Shown here one piece after another: positions 8,646 to 17,296 of a DNA stretch of 64,000 nt (position 1 is the first letter of the stretch; each line of letters begins with the position of its first letter). Under the pieces are notes generated by a model, which saw only the letters and a program-made list of their open reading frames with translations, was not told where the DNA came from and ran no database searches. The DNA comes from Clostridium sp. AM22-11AC (GTDB taxonomy: Bacteria; Bacillota; Clostridia; Lachnospirales; Lachnospiraceae), in the NCBI RefSeq assembly GCF_003473545.1, contig NZ_QUCM01000009.1:40051-104050 (forward strand), read 5' to 3'. The position numbers were made by a program, and so were the translations under genes.

Positions 8646-10192
8646 CGAAGCATTTTCTCCCTGTATTCAGATGGTGAGAGCCCTACGATCTTGCGGAAGG
8701 CCTTGCTGTAATAATTTCCGTCGCTGTAGCCTACTTTTGCGGAAATGTCTGTGATCTTATAAAGGGGATCACTTAAAAACTGTTTGGACATTTTTATGCG
8801 GTAATCTGTAAGATACTGGTTTAAGGTCTGACCGGTTTCATTTTTAAACAGGGTACACACATAGGTAGGAGACAGGCGTACATGTTCGCTGATATCCGGA
8901 ACAGAAAGAGATGGAACCGCATAATTCTGATGGAGATATTCTTTGATCTGGAATACAACAGGGTTTTCATCTTTATTGGAAGCCAGACGGCTGAAATACA
9001 GTTTTATTTTTTCACAGAAGAACTGGTGGAGGGTCTTTAAAGCAGCACAGTCCATGATCCCTTCCCAGATGGACTCTGACTCCAGGCCTTCTCTCTGCCA
9101 CAGGGAAATGTGGTTGGACATGCTGATCTCGTCTAACTTAACCAGATATTTAAAATACAGATCACGGACCTGGCTGGAAGAGATATTCTGGCTGCTGCAT
9201 ACAGACTGATAGAAGCGGTCAGCGGCTGCAAGTGCGTCTTCTTCATTATTATTGGTAAGAGCTACGGTCAGATCCATCATAATATCAATCAGGGGATGAC
9301 GGTTGTTTTCGCTTTCTGCTTCCATTAAAAGGGTATTTGGTTCATGGAAAAAACTGCGTTTTAAAAGCTCTCTTGCTGTTTCAAAGGAAAAAGAAGCCCG
9401 CTTAAATCCCAGAACAACCGGTCCCATGGACAGGAAGAAAGAGGAAAGTTCTTTAAAATGCTCCATAAGATTGTTGGCACAGTCAATTAAAACCGGTTTT
9501 TCCGGTTTTTCACTGCTGTAGATAAAGCAGATGATAAAACGGTCTGTTTTAATGAAATCAAGGGCATGGAAGCCTTTTTCTGCCAGATAAGCCCAGAACC
9601 TGCGCCGGATCTCTGTAAGCAGGTCAGAGGAAAGTTCCGATATTGGCGTCAGGCATTCCAGGATCAGGGCAGTAAAATATGAATTTTCCCCTACAGGAGG
9701 CTTTAATTGTGCGCCGATCACAGGAGCCTGTTCTTCCGGATCTGTTTCTGTTAAAAGCTGTGCCAGCTGGGAACGCAGGTTGTCTTCATGCATCCACCGG
9801 GCGTTCAGTGAGGTGTACATGGAGCGGTACTGGTGGATGCCCTCGGCTAAGGCTTCTGTCAGCTCATTCATATCAAGAGGCTTATCCACATAGCTGACAG
9901 CCTTTAATTTAATAGCAGCTTTCAGATATTCCTTATCTGAGTAGGCGCTCATAAACAGGATAATGGCATTGGGAAGGGCTTTCAGGATTTCTTCTGCCAT
10001 CTCCACACCGCTCATACGGGGCATGCGCACGTCAGTTAAGATAAGATCCGGTTTTTCTTTCAGGGCGATCTCAAGGCCGTGGACGCCGTCATCTGCCATA
10101 AAAGTGTGGTGAATCCCCAGTTTTTCCAAAGGAAGACTTTTAAGAATACCTTCACGGGTCAGTTTTTCGTCATCAACGATCAATAATTTCAT
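8642..10192 (-). CDS. YesN-family response regulator, REC plus AraC-type DNA-binding domain
   Basis: 516 residues from the ATG at 10192, preferred over an upstream ATG at 10222 because AAGGGGAG lies 11 nt before it and the REC domain begins MKLLIVDDE. The phospho-acceptor is Asp54 in LILTDVRMP. A middle region of about 250 residues without a recognised fold follows. The C-terminal AraC domain has two helix-turn-helix units (VPDISEHVRLSPTYVCTLF, ITDISAKVGYSDGNYYSKAF). It would be phosphorylated by the YesM-type kinase that overlaps its stop. The pair forms an operon reading leftward. Confidence 0.93.
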   Translation of the reverse strand: MKLLIVDDEKLTREGILKSLPLEKLGIHHTFMADDGVHGLEIALKEKPDLILTDVRMPRMSGVEMAEEILKALPNAIILFMSAYSDKEYLKAAIKLKAVSYVDKPLDMNELTEALAEGIHQYRSMYTSLNARWMHEDNLRSQLAQLLTETDPEEQAPVIGAQLKPPVGENSYFTALILECLTPISELSSDLLTEIRRRFWAYLAEKGFHALDFIKTDRFIICFIYSSEKPEKPVLIDCANNLMEHFKELSSFFLSMGPVVLGFKRASFSFETARELLKRSFFHEPNTLLMEAESENNRHPLIDIMMDLTVALTNNNEEDALAAADRFYQSVCSSQNISSSQVRDLYFKYLVKLDEISMSNHISLWQREGLESESIWEGIMDCAALKTLHQFFCEKIKLYFSRLASNKDENPVVFQIKEYLHQNYAVPSLSVPDISEHVRLSPTYVCTLFKNETGQTLNQYLTDYRIKMSKQFLSDPLYKITDISAKVGYSDGNYYSKAFRKIVGLSPSEYREKMLR

Positions 10193-10306
10193 AGAATATA
10201 TTGCTCCCCTTAATAAAATCAAAAAATATTACTGTATATGATAGGATTTTACCATGGAATTAAAAAAAAAGGAATGTTATCATAAAAATGTCCAAAAGAT
10301 AACCCG

Positions 10307-10370
10307 CACAGCCGGGACCTGGCTTATTGTAAGCCACATCCCCAACGGGTGCCGGTTGTGATTATTTTTT
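10307..10370 (+). terminator. Large hairpin followed by a T-rich tract, upstream of the HPr-like gene
   Basis: The outer stem CACAGCCGG (10307-10315) pairs with CCGGTTGTG (10352-10360, one G-T), with an inner hairpin TGGCTTA/TAAGCCA (10320-10336). ATTATTTTTT follows. It ends 10 nt before the AGGAGG of the HPr-like gene. It could be a terminator for read-through or a leader that controls the downstream gene. Confidence 0.5.
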
Positions 10371-10394
10371 ATATACGATCAGGAGGAACTGAAA

Positions 10395-10622
10395 ATGCAG
10401 AAGATAGAGTTAAAGTTTGACCAGCCAGAAGAGATCATTGATTTTGTACGTATTATGAACCGTTATGAGTGCGATGCAGATGTAAAATACGGCAGCATGG
10501 TAGTGGATGCAAAGTCCATCGTAGGTGTATTATCCCTGGCACGTTCCAAAACTGTAGAAGTGATCCTTCATACAGATGAATGTCAGAACCTCTTAGATGA
10601 GATCGCACAGTTTGCAGCATAA
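10395..10622 (+). CDS. HPr-like protein without the active-site histidine
   Basis: 75 residues with a strong AGGAGG start. The second half, VDAKSIVGVLSLARSKTVEV, aligns with the HPr segment around regulatory Ser46 (KSIMGVMSL type). The first half lacks the His15 region expected near residue 15 (here DFVRIMNRYECDADVKY). It therefore cannot act as a standard PTS phosphocarrier. A regulatory role like Crh, which also lacks His15, is possible but unproven. It is monocistronic, with its own terminator downstream. Confidence 0.8.
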   Translation: MQKIELKFDQPEEIIDFVRIMNRYECDADVKYGSMVVDAKSIVGVLSLARSKTVEVILHTDECQNLLDEIAQFAA

Positions 10623-10650
10623 TACAAAAATATTGTTAATCTTCCCCTGG

Positions 10651-10680
10651 AAAGCATCGGTAAAGTACCGGTGCTTTTTT
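10651..10680 (+). terminator. Intrinsic terminator after the HPr-like gene
   Basis: The AAAGCATCGGTA arm pairs with TACCGGTGCTTT (G-T wobble) around an AAG loop, followed by a run of T. Confidence 0.85.
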
Positions 10681-10746
10681 ATGTACTAGGAAATTCCGTT
10701 GGAACTCCCTGGTACACAAAAAGGCACGACCTGCCCACGATGCGCA

Positions 10747-10813
10747 CTCGCGCGATGAGGAAGTTTGTCGCAAGCGACCGCGCTCGGCGCGAGAATGTGC
10801 CAAGGCACATTCT
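10747..10813. repeat. Intergenic palindrome-rich element
   Basis: CTCGCGC (10747-10753) is complementary to GCGCGAG (10787-10793). Directly after, AGAATGTGCC (10792-10801) is complementary to GGCACATTCT (10804-10813). It lacks a T-run and has no coding potential. The G/C-rich palindromes resemble the elements at 24.6 and 28.7 kb in style, not in sequence. Confidence 0.5.
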
Positions 10814-10827
10814 TATTTACATATGGA

Positions 10828-10856
10828 TTTACAAAAATAAATGAATGTTCTATACT
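10828..10856 (+). promoter_or_regulatory. Promoter of the MBL-fold gene
   Basis: TTTACA at 10828-10833 and TATACT at 10851-10856, 17 bp apart, about 40 bp before the start codon. Confidence 0.65.
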
Positions 10857-10895
10857 TTATAAAAGGGTAGTACGCAAGGAGGAAGGTTAAAGATT

Positions 10896-11918
10896 ATGAC
10901 AGAATTTCTGCCGGGTATTTATAAGGTTCTTCAGAAAACAGATCGTGGCAATACCACGGAGATCAATATATTTATTATTCCTGGAAAAAAAGGGGAAAGA
11001 AGCCTGATGATCGATGCCGGGTTTCAGGATGAAAACTGTCTGGCACAGATGGAGGGAGTATTAAAAGAGCTGGATATTTCCTATGAAGATCTGGATGTAT
11101 TTTTAACCCATAAACATCATGACCATTTAGGACTGGCAAGTGTGTATGCAGACCGTGGTGCTACCATTTATATGAACCCGTTAGAGGAACGCCACCATTA
11201 TGACTGCCTGTTTTACAGCACCAAGAAAACGGATCCCCAAGAACAGGATAAAGTCCTTCACAGTGTAGGAGTTACAGAAGAGGGTACACCGGAAGTCTGG
11301 GATATGTTTGAACGGGTGAGAAAAGTAGTGGAAAATCACAATGGCTGGACCTTTGAGGTGCAGGATTTCCCTTATAAGCCCATAGCACCGGGAGCTGTAC
11401 TGCATTACGGTGACTACACATTTGAAACAATAGATCTGAAAGGACATACCTTTGGACAGCTGGGACTTTTCGACAAAGAGCATAAGATATTTTTCTGTGC
11501 AGACCAGGTGATCGATGGGATCGTTCCTATTGTTGCAACAACGTATCCGGATGAACATCTTTTAAGGGATTATTTTGTTTCTTTGGAGCGTTTCCACCAC
11601 GAATTTAAGGACTGTCTGCTCCTTCCGGCACATGGAAAGGAAATTTCTGATGCAAAAAAAGTCATAGACCGTATTGTATTTTCCTATCTTGACAAGGTAG
11701 AGATCATGCATAATATCCTGGAACATTCCAGAAAAGCAAGGACGATCCGGGAGATCGCAACCATTGTCTACGGAATGCCTCATCCTCCGAAAGATACAGC
11801 AGAATTTATTAAATTAAAGATGATCATGAGCAAGTGTTTCTCCTGCCTGGAATATTTAAGGGATGAAGATTTTGCGGTCCGTGAGGAAAAAGACGGGACC
11901 TTTTACTGGCGGCCATAA
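10896..11918 (+). CDS. MBL-fold metallohydrolase
   Basis: 340 residues with an AAGGAGGA site. The metal-binding signature THKHHDH lies near residue 73, followed by the later ligand regions DLKGHTFGQLG (around 186), FCADQ (around 200) and LPAHGKE (around 243). The C-terminal ~80 residues form a helical tail with REIATIVYGM, like the winged-helix extension found in RNase-Z/glyoxalase-like MBL hydrolases. The substrate cannot be deduced. It is monocistronic with its own promoter. Confidence 0.88.
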   Translation: MTEFLPGIYKVLQKTDRGNTTEINIFIIPGKKGERSLMIDAGFQDENCLAQMEGVLKELDISYEDLDVFLTHKHHDHLGLASVYADRGATIYMNPLEERHHYDCLFYSTKKTDPQEQDKVLHSVGVTEEGTPEVWDMFERVRKVVENHNGWTFEVQDFPYKPIAPGAVLHYGDYTFETIDLKGHTFGQLGLFDKEHKIFFCADQVIDGIVPIVATTYPDEHLLRDYFVSLERFHHEFKDCLLLPAHGKEISDAKKVIDRIVFSYLDKVEIMHNILEHSRKARTIREIATIVYGMPHPPKDTAEFIKLKMIMSKCFSCLEYLRDEDFAVREEKDGTFYWRP

Positions 11919-11951
11919 TTTCTTTCAAATACAATGTCAGTGAAAAAGTAC

Positions 11952-11979
11952 TTGCAATTCCATAAAAAAAGAGTATAGT
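11952..11979 (+). promoter_or_regulatory. Promoter of the riboswitch-folT transcript
   Basis: TTGCAA at 11952-11957 and TATAGT at 11974-11979, 16 bp apart, about 25 bp upstream of the riboswitch. Confidence 0.6.
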
Positions 11980-12010
11980 TACTTAAAATAGCTATCAAAA
12001 CAACATAAGA

Positions 12011-12122
12011 AAGCAGAGTAGGTTTATGTGCGTTAAGTGCCGGCTGAACAGGGAGTTGTCAGTCAGACGAAAGGAATTTTGAAAGAAAAGGTTCCTGCGG
12101 TACATAAGCCGCATCCCGCTGC
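12011..12122 (+). ncRNA. Tetrahydrofolate (THF) riboswitch
   Basis: The leader carries the conserved THF aptamer blocks in order: GAGTAGG (12015), GCGTTAAGTGCCGG (12030), GGGAGTTGTC (12051), GACGAAAGG (12066), and the closing CCGCATCCCGCTGC (12109). The end blocks GCAG and CTGC can close the P1 stem. It lies in front of folT, the classic gene controlled by this riboswitch. The downstream AAGGAGG (12171) is about 50 nt away, so control may be translational. Confidence 0.88.
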
Positions 12123-12187
12123 ATCAGAGAAAATCTTGATTATCTCCGATTGTAGTATGAGGTATCTGCAAAGGAGGTAATTTTTTT

Positions 12188-12742
12188 ATGGAAAGATTAG
12201 CAACTTTGTTTACCGGTTCCTTCAGACAGTTAAAACAGGTAAAAACGGTTACGGTATGTGCCATGCTTGGGGCTGTTGCCATTGTTCTCGGTTCATTAAG
12301 CATCGAGCTTGGAAGTACCCTGCGTATCGGTTTTTCCGGTATTCCCAATGAGATCGTCCACATGCTGTTCGGTCCTGTAGTGGGAAGCGTTTTTGCAGGC
12401 ACTATGGATATTTTAAAATATCTGATCAAGCCTACGGGAGCATTTTTTCCAGGCTTTACGCTCATAGCCATGCTTGCAGGCCTGATCTACGGCAGCTTTT
12501 ACTATAAGAAGGAATTAAATTTCTGGAGAGTGCTTGCAGCCCATATTACAGTGGCTCTGATCTGCAATGTGCTCCTTAATACCTGGTGTCTGTCCATTCT
12601 TTACGGAAAGGCATTTGCAGTGCTCCTTCCTGCAAGACTGGTAAAGAATGCGATCATGTGTCCTATCGATGCTTTTATTTTTTATCATATTGCCAAAGTT
12701 TTAGATGTAACAGGTGTATTTAAGATGATCAGAAAAGAATAA
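12188..12742 (+). CDS. folT: ECF-transporter folate-specific S component
   Basis: 184 residues, hydrophobic with about six membrane helices, the usual size for an S component. Seen: the N-terminal KTVTVCAMLGAVAIVLG with the A-x-x-x-A-type segment that contacts EcfT, then GPVVGSVFAGTMDILKYLIKPTGAFFPGFTL. The N-terminal MERLATLFTGSFRQLKQ is typical of the FolT group. The THF riboswitch in its leader is strong independent support for folate as the substrate. It would work with the shared EcfA/A'/T energizing module encoded elsewhere. Confidence 0.92.
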   Translation: MERLATLFTGSFRQLKQVKTVTVCAMLGAVAIVLGSLSIELGSTLRIGFSGIPNEIVHMLFGPVVGSVFAGTMDILKYLIKPTGAFFPGFTLIAMLAGLIYGSFYYKKELNFWRVLAAHITVALICNVLLNTWCLSILYGKAFAVLLPARLVKNAIMCPIDAFIFYHIAKVLDVTGVFKMIRKE

Positions 12743-12768
12743 GATCTTAACTGAAAATAACTTTTGCG

Positions 12769-12805
12769 AAAAGACCTGAGGTTTGAATACTTCCGGTCTT
12801 TTTTT
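12769..12805 (+). terminator. Intrinsic terminator after folT
   Basis: The AAAAGACC arm (12769-12776) pairs with GGTCTTTT (12795 onward), with a partly paired AGG/CTT loop region and a T7 tract. Confidence 0.85.
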
Positions 12806-12850
12806 CATACATTGAAATAACGTACATTGGGGCAGTAAGGAGAGCCGGCT

Positions 12851-14425
12851 ATGGACTTTCATATAAGCCAGTTTCTTTCACCGGGGAGAAAAGAATTTGT
12901 AAAAGGGACGCTGCTTCTTACAGGGGCCGGGCTTTTCTGCCGTGTTTTAGGCTTTTTTTACCGGATCTACATGTCACGTACCATAGGGGCAGAAGGTCTG
13001 GGACTTTACAATATGATCCACCCGCTGTTCAGTATTGCCTTTGCGGTTTGCGCCGGTTCCATCCAGACGGCTCTGTCCCAGTACATTGCCGCCAGCCAGG
13101 AAAAAGGACCGGCTGTTTTTAAATGCGGTCTGTTCCTGTCTCTAAGTCTTTCTGTGATCCCTCTTTTGCTGTTGTGGAAAGGAAAAATGTTTCTGGCTGG
13201 GAATATCCTTTCGGAACCCCAGGCAGCCCGTTATCTTCCGGTACTGGCAGTTTCCGTACCATTTGCCTGTCTCCATGCCTGCATCAACGGCTATTATTAT
13301 GGAATGAACAAGGCTCATATTCCGTCTTTTTCACAGATCGCAGAGCAGGTGATCCGTATGGGTGCAGTGTGGCTGTTGGTGGGGTATCTGGAAAAAAATG
13401 GAAAATCAGTTACAGTAGGTCTGGCAGTAGAAGGCCATCTGATCGGAGAAATGGCATCGGCAGCTTTTACATTTCTGGCGCTGTTTCTGGTGCCGCCGCA
13501 GAGGAAAGAGAGACAAAATGAAACACTGATAGGGGAAACAGGCAGGCAGAGGCGGGAGCAGAAGCGTGTTGAGAAAGAAAATGTCCTTGGGGGTAACGCG
13601 GTATTTGCAAATCTGGGTCCGATCTTAATTTTGGCACTTCCTCTTATGGGCAACCGTCTGGTGTTAAATCTTCTTGGAAGTGCGGAAGCTATCCTGATCC
13701 CCAGCCGCCTGATCGATTATGGTCTGACCAACAAAGAAGCATTATCCATATATGGAGTACTTACTAGCATGGCGCTTCCCTTTATACTGTTTCCTTCGGC
13801 TCTTACGAACTCCATGGCAGTACTTTTACTTCCATCGGCTGCCAAGGCACAGGCGGAAAAAGACGAAAGCCGCATTTCTACCATGGTCACACTGTCTTTC
13901 CGGTACAGCTGTTACATGGGTATCCTGTGCATCGGTCTTTTTACCCGGTTTGGCAAAAGCCTTGGCACGATCATTTTCCATAATGAGCTGTCCGGCTCTT
14001 TTATTATGGTACTTTGCTGGCTCTGTCCGTTTATGTATCTGGCAACTACTATGGGAAGCATCCAAAATGGCCTTGGAAAAACGGGTATTACCTTCCTGCA
14101 AAATATGTTTGCCATGGGGATCCGTCTGGTATTTGTGCTGTTTGCAGTGCCGCTGTTTGGTATCCGGGGATATTTATGGGGCTTTCTGGTCAGCGAACTG
14201 CTTTTAGCCTTTTTATGCTGTTTTTCTGTCCGCCGTCAGGTGGAATTTCACTGCAATATGGCAGACTGCGTTTTAAAGCCGGGGCTGGTGCTTTTGATCA
14301 GTCTGGGGCTTGAACTGGCCTTGTGTACAGCTATTCCTGTAACAGGCAGTTTTCTGGAAATAGTATTCCATATGGGTATAATAACCGTCTGTTATGGGGC
14401 ATTTTTAGGGGTGATCCTCAGATAA
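12851..14425 (+). CDS. SpoVB/MurJ-like oligosaccharide-lipid flippase
   Basis: 524 residues, about 14 predicted membrane helices, MOP superfamily. The N-terminus FVKGTLLLTGAGLFCRVLGFFYRIYMSRTIG is diagnostic of the SpoVB/YtgP branch, with GAEGLGLYNMIHP following. Such proteins flip lipid-linked peptidoglycan or polysaccharide precursors; SpoVB acts in spore cortex synthesis. A charged cytoplasmic insert (residues about 220-245, rich in R, K and E) interrupts the membrane part. AAGGAGAG precedes the start. Whether it is SpoVB itself or a vegetative paralogue cannot be decided from one window. Confidence 0.85.
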   Translation: MDFHISQFLSPGRKEFVKGTLLLTGAGLFCRVLGFFYRIYMSRTIGAEGLGLYNMIHPLFSIAFAVCAGSIQTALSQYIAASQEKGPAVFKCGLFLSLSLSVIPLLLLWKGKMFLAGNILSEPQAARYLPVLAVSVPFACLHACINGYYYGMNKAHIPSFSQIAEQVIRMGAVWLLVGYLEKNGKSVTVGLAVEGHLIGEMASAAFTFLALFLVPPQRKERQNETLIGETGRQRREQKRVEKENVLGGNAVFANLGPILILALPLMGNRLVLNLLGSAEAILIPSRLIDYGLTNKEALSIYGVLTSMALPFILFPSALTNSMAVLLLPSAAKAQAEKDESRISTMVTLSFRYSCYMGILCIGLFTRFGKSLGTIIFHNELSGSFIMVLCWLCPFMYLATTMGSIQNGLGKTGITFLQNMFAMGIRLVFVLFAVPLFGIRGYLWGFLVSELLLAFLCCFSVRRQVEFHCNMADCVLKPGLVLLISLGLELALCTAIPVTGSFLEIVFHMGIITVCYGAFLGVILR

Positions 14426-14479
14426 AGGGGAGATAAACCAACTAACTTTGTATGAAATTAAAACAATCGGGTATTCACA

Positions 14480-14508
14480 TTGAGTTTCATGGAATACTAT
14501 GTTATAGT
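14480..14508 (+). promoter_or_regulatory. Promoter of the nifS-iscU-mnmA operon
   Basis: TTGAGT at 14480-14485 and TATAGT at 14503-14508 with a 17-bp spacer, about 45 bp upstream of the start codon's leader. Confidence 0.7.
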
Positions 14509-14559
14509 AAAGGGTAGCGATAAGGCAATTTTTTATAGAAGAAAGGCGGAAATATTATT

Positions 14560-15747
14560 ATGGAAAAGCTGATTTATCTTGATAATGCAGCCACTACCAA
14601 AACAAGGCCGGAGGTTGTGGAAGCAATGCTTCCTTATTTTACAGAATATTATGGAAATCCATCTTCTGTATATACATTTTCATCAGAAAGCAAAAAAGCA
14701 GTTACCAATGCAAGAGAGATTATTGCAAAGTCTTTAGGCGCAAAGACAAACGAGATCTACTTTACAGCAGGCGGAAGTGAGTCTGACAACTGGGCATTAG
14801 TTGCTACAGCAGAGGCTTACAGCGCAAAGGGCAAGCACATCATCACCAGCAAGATCGAGCATCATGCCATCCTTCATACCTGCCAGTATCTGGAGAGCAG
14901 AGGTTATGAGGTAACTTATCTGGATGTAGATGAAAACGGTGTTGTTAAATTAGACGAATTAAAGAAAGCCATCCGTCCGGATACTATTCTTATTTCTATT
15001 ATGTTCGCAAACAATGAGATCGGAACCATTGAGCCAATTAAGGAGATCGGTGAGATCGCAAAAGAACACGGCATTTTATTCCACACAGACGCTGTACAGG
15101 CTTATGCCCATGTGCCGATCAATGTAGATGAGTGCCACATTGATATGTTAAGCTCCAGCGGCCACAAGTTAAACGGACCAAAGGGAATTGGTTTCCTGTA
15201 TATCCGTACCGGTGTAAAGATCCGTTCCTTTATCCATGGCGGAGCTCAGGAGCGTAAGCGCCGTGCAGGTACTGAAAATGTTCCTGGCATTGTAGGTTAC
15301 GGAAAAGCAGCTGAGATCGCTATGGCAAACATGGATGAGCGTATTGCAAAAGAGACTCAGTTAAGAGATTATCTGATCAAACGTGTAACAGAAGAGGTTC
15401 CATTTACCAGAGTTAACGGTTCCAGAACCAATCGTCTGCCAAACAACGTAAACTTTGCATTCCAGTTTATCGAAGGCGAGTCTTTACTGATCAAGTTAGA
15501 CATGGCAGGTATCTGCGGTTCCAGCGGTTCTGCATGTACTTCCGGATCCTTAGACCCATCTCATGTACTGTTAGCCATCGGTCTGCCTCATGAGATCGCA
15601 CATGGTTCCCTGCGTCTGACCTTAAGCGAAGAGAACACAATGGAAGAAATGGATTATGTAGTGGAGCAGATCAAGGAAATCGTTTCTTACTTAAGAGGTA
15701 TGTCTCCTTTATACGAAGATTATATGAGACGCACAAAAGAAAAATAA
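14560..15747 (+). CDS. nifS: Cysteine desulfurase, NifS/IscS type
   Basis: 395 residues. N-terminal YLDNAATTKTRPEVVEAM, the TAGGSESDN substrate loop, the HHAIL motif, the PLP lysine in SSGHKLNGPKGIGF (around residue 203), and the sulfur-accepting Cys in GSACTSGSLDPSHVL (around 326). It removes sulfur from cysteine as enzyme-bound persulfide. Directly followed by iscU and mnmA, so the sulfur is used for Fe-S cluster assembly and tRNA 2-thiouridine. No iscR-type regulator is present upstream. Confidence 0.96.
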   Translation: MEKLIYLDNAATTKTRPEVVEAMLPYFTEYYGNPSSVYTFSSESKKAVTNAREIIAKSLGAKTNEIYFTAGGSESDNWALVATAEAYSAKGKHIITSKIEHHAILHTCQYLESRGYEVTYLDVDENGVVKLDELKKAIRPDTILISIMFANNEIGTIEPIKEIGEIAKEHGILFHTDAVQAYAHVPINVDECHIDMLSSSGHKLNGPKGIGFLYIRTGVKIRSFIHGGAQERKRRAGTENVPGIVGYGKAAEIAMANMDERIAKETQLRDYLIKRVTEEVPFTRVNGSRTNRLPNNVNFAFQFIEGESLLIKLDMAGICGSSGSACTSGSLDPSHVLLAIGLPHEIAHGSLRLTLSEENTMEEMDYVVEQIKEIVSYLRGMSPLYEDYMRRTKEK

Positions 15748-15785
15748 GTATAGGTAAATAACCAACCATCAGGAGGAATTTTTTC

Positions 15786-16223
15786 ATGTATTCAGAAAAA
15801 GTAATGGACCATTTTCAGCATCCAAGAAATGTGGGAGAAATAGAAGACGCCAGCGGCGTAGGAACTGTAGGAAACCCAAAATGTGGTGACATCATGCGTA
15901 TCTACTTAGATATCGATGACAACCAGATCATCCGTGACGTAAAGTTTAAGACTTTCGGCTGCGGCGCTGCAGTTGCAACCAGCAGTATGGCTACTGAATT
16001 AGTAAAAGGAAAGACTGTTCAGGAAGCAATGGAAGTTACCAACAAGGCAGTTATGGAAGCATTAGACGGACTTCCACCAGTAAAGGTACACTGCTCCCTG
16101 TTAGCAGAAGAAGCCATCCACGCAGCTTTATGGGACTATGCTCAGAAAAACGGTATTAAGATCGAAGGATTAGAGCAGCCTAAGGAGAACATCGGCGAAG
16201 AGGAAGAAGAGGAAGAGTATTGA
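15786..16223 (+). CDS. iscU: Fe-S cluster scaffold, IscU/NifU N-terminal type
   Basis: 145 residues. The three scaffold cysteines are visible in GNPKCGD, FGCGAAVA and VHCSLLAEEAI, with the KTFGCGAA sequence typical of NifU-N. The C-terminus carries an unusual run of glutamates after the fold. CAGGAGG lies upstream of the start. The stop overlaps the TTG start of mnmA, so translation is coupled. Confidence 0.94.
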   Translation: MYSEKVMDHFQHPRNVGEIEDASGVGTVGNPKCGDIMRIYLDIDDNQIIRDVKFKTFGCGAAVATSSMATELVKGKTVQEAMEVTNKAVMEALDGLPPVKVHCSLLAEEAIHAALWDYAQKNGIKIEGLEQPKENIGEEEEEEEY

Positions 16224-17296
16224 GTAGAAAAGTAGTAGTAGGCATGTCAGGAGGAGTTGACTCCTCCGTGGCAGCCTGGCTGTTAAAAGAACAGGGTTAC
16301 GACGTCATCGGCGTGACCATGCAGATATGGCAGGATGAGGATACCCTGGTTCAGGAAGCAGAGGGGGGCTGCTGCGGCTTAAGCGCTGTAGATGATGCCC
16401 GCCGTGTTGCTATGGACTTGGGTATCCCTTATTATGTCATGAATTTTAAAAATGAGTTCCGCACCCAGGTCATGGATTATTTTGCTGCGGAATATATGGC
16501 AGGACGTACCCCAAATCCATGTATCGCCTGCAACCGTTATGTAAAATGGGAGTCTCTGCTTCGCCGCAGTCTTTCCATTGGAGCAGATTACATTGCTACC
16601 GGACATTATGCGAGGATCGAACAGCTTCCAAACGGCAGATATGCCATTAAAAAGTCAGTAACTGCAGCAAAGGACCAGACTTATGCCCTTTATAACCTGA
16701 CCCAGGAGCAGCTTTCACATACCTTAATGCCAGTAGGAAACTATCACAAAGACGAGATCCGCGATATGGCGCAAAAACTGGGACTTCCGGTAGCTTCCAA
16801 GCCGGACAGCCAGGAAATCTGCTTTATCCCGGACCATGACTATGCATCCTTTATTGAAGAATACACAGGAAAGACCATGGAACCAGGCAATTTCGTAGAT
16901 TTAGATGGAAATGTGCTGGGACGCCATAAAGGTATCTCCCATTACACCGTAGGCCAGCGAAAAGGTTTAAACCTTGCTATGGGATATCCGGTCTTTGTAG
17001 TAGCTATCCGTCCGGAGACAAATGAAGTTGTACTGGGAAATGGCCAGGATGTATTTACAGATGTAGTCCGCTGCAACAAGTTAAACTGGATGGCATTAGA
17101 AGGTGTTGGAGAGGAAGAGATTTCTGTCAATGCCAAGATCCGCTACAGTCACAAAGGCGCACCATGTAAGATCCGCCGGATCGGAGAAGACATGGTAGAA
17201 TGCCGCTTTGAAGAGCCGGTACGTGCTGCAACACCTGGACAGGCAGTTGTATTCTACCAGGATGATTATGTAGCAGGCGGAGGCACGATCTTATGA
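16220..17296 (+). CDS. mnmA: tRNA-specific 2-thiouridylase
   Basis: 358 residues from a TTG start that overlaps the iscU stop; an earlier start is unlikely because the P-loop begins immediately ([17 protein letters not shown]). Two catalytic cysteines are seen in TPNPCIACN (around 97) and SQEICFIPD (around 196). TGHYARI and FYQDDYVAGGGTI near the end are family marks. It thiolates U34 of Lys, Glu and Gln tRNAs using sulfur from the desulfurase upstream. The stop overlaps the next gene by 4 bp (ATGA). Confidence 0.96.
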   Translation: MSRKVVVGMSGGVDSSVAAWLLKEQGYDVIGVTMQIWQDEDTLVQEAEGGCCGLSAVDDARRVAMDLGIPYYVMNFKNEFRTQVMDYFAAEYMAGRTPNPCIACNRYVKWESLLRRSLSIGADYIATGHYARIEQLPNGRYAIKKSVTAAKDQTYALYNLTQEQLSHTLMPVGNYHKDEIRDMAQKLGLPVASKPDSQEICFIPDHDYASFIEEYTGKTMEPGNFVDLDGNVLGRHKGISHYTVGQRKGLNLAMGYPVFVVAIRPETNEVVLGNGQDVFTDVVRCNKLNWMALEGVGEEEISVNAKIRYSHKGAPCKIRRIGEDMVECRFEEPVRAATPGQAVVFYQDDYVAGGGTIL

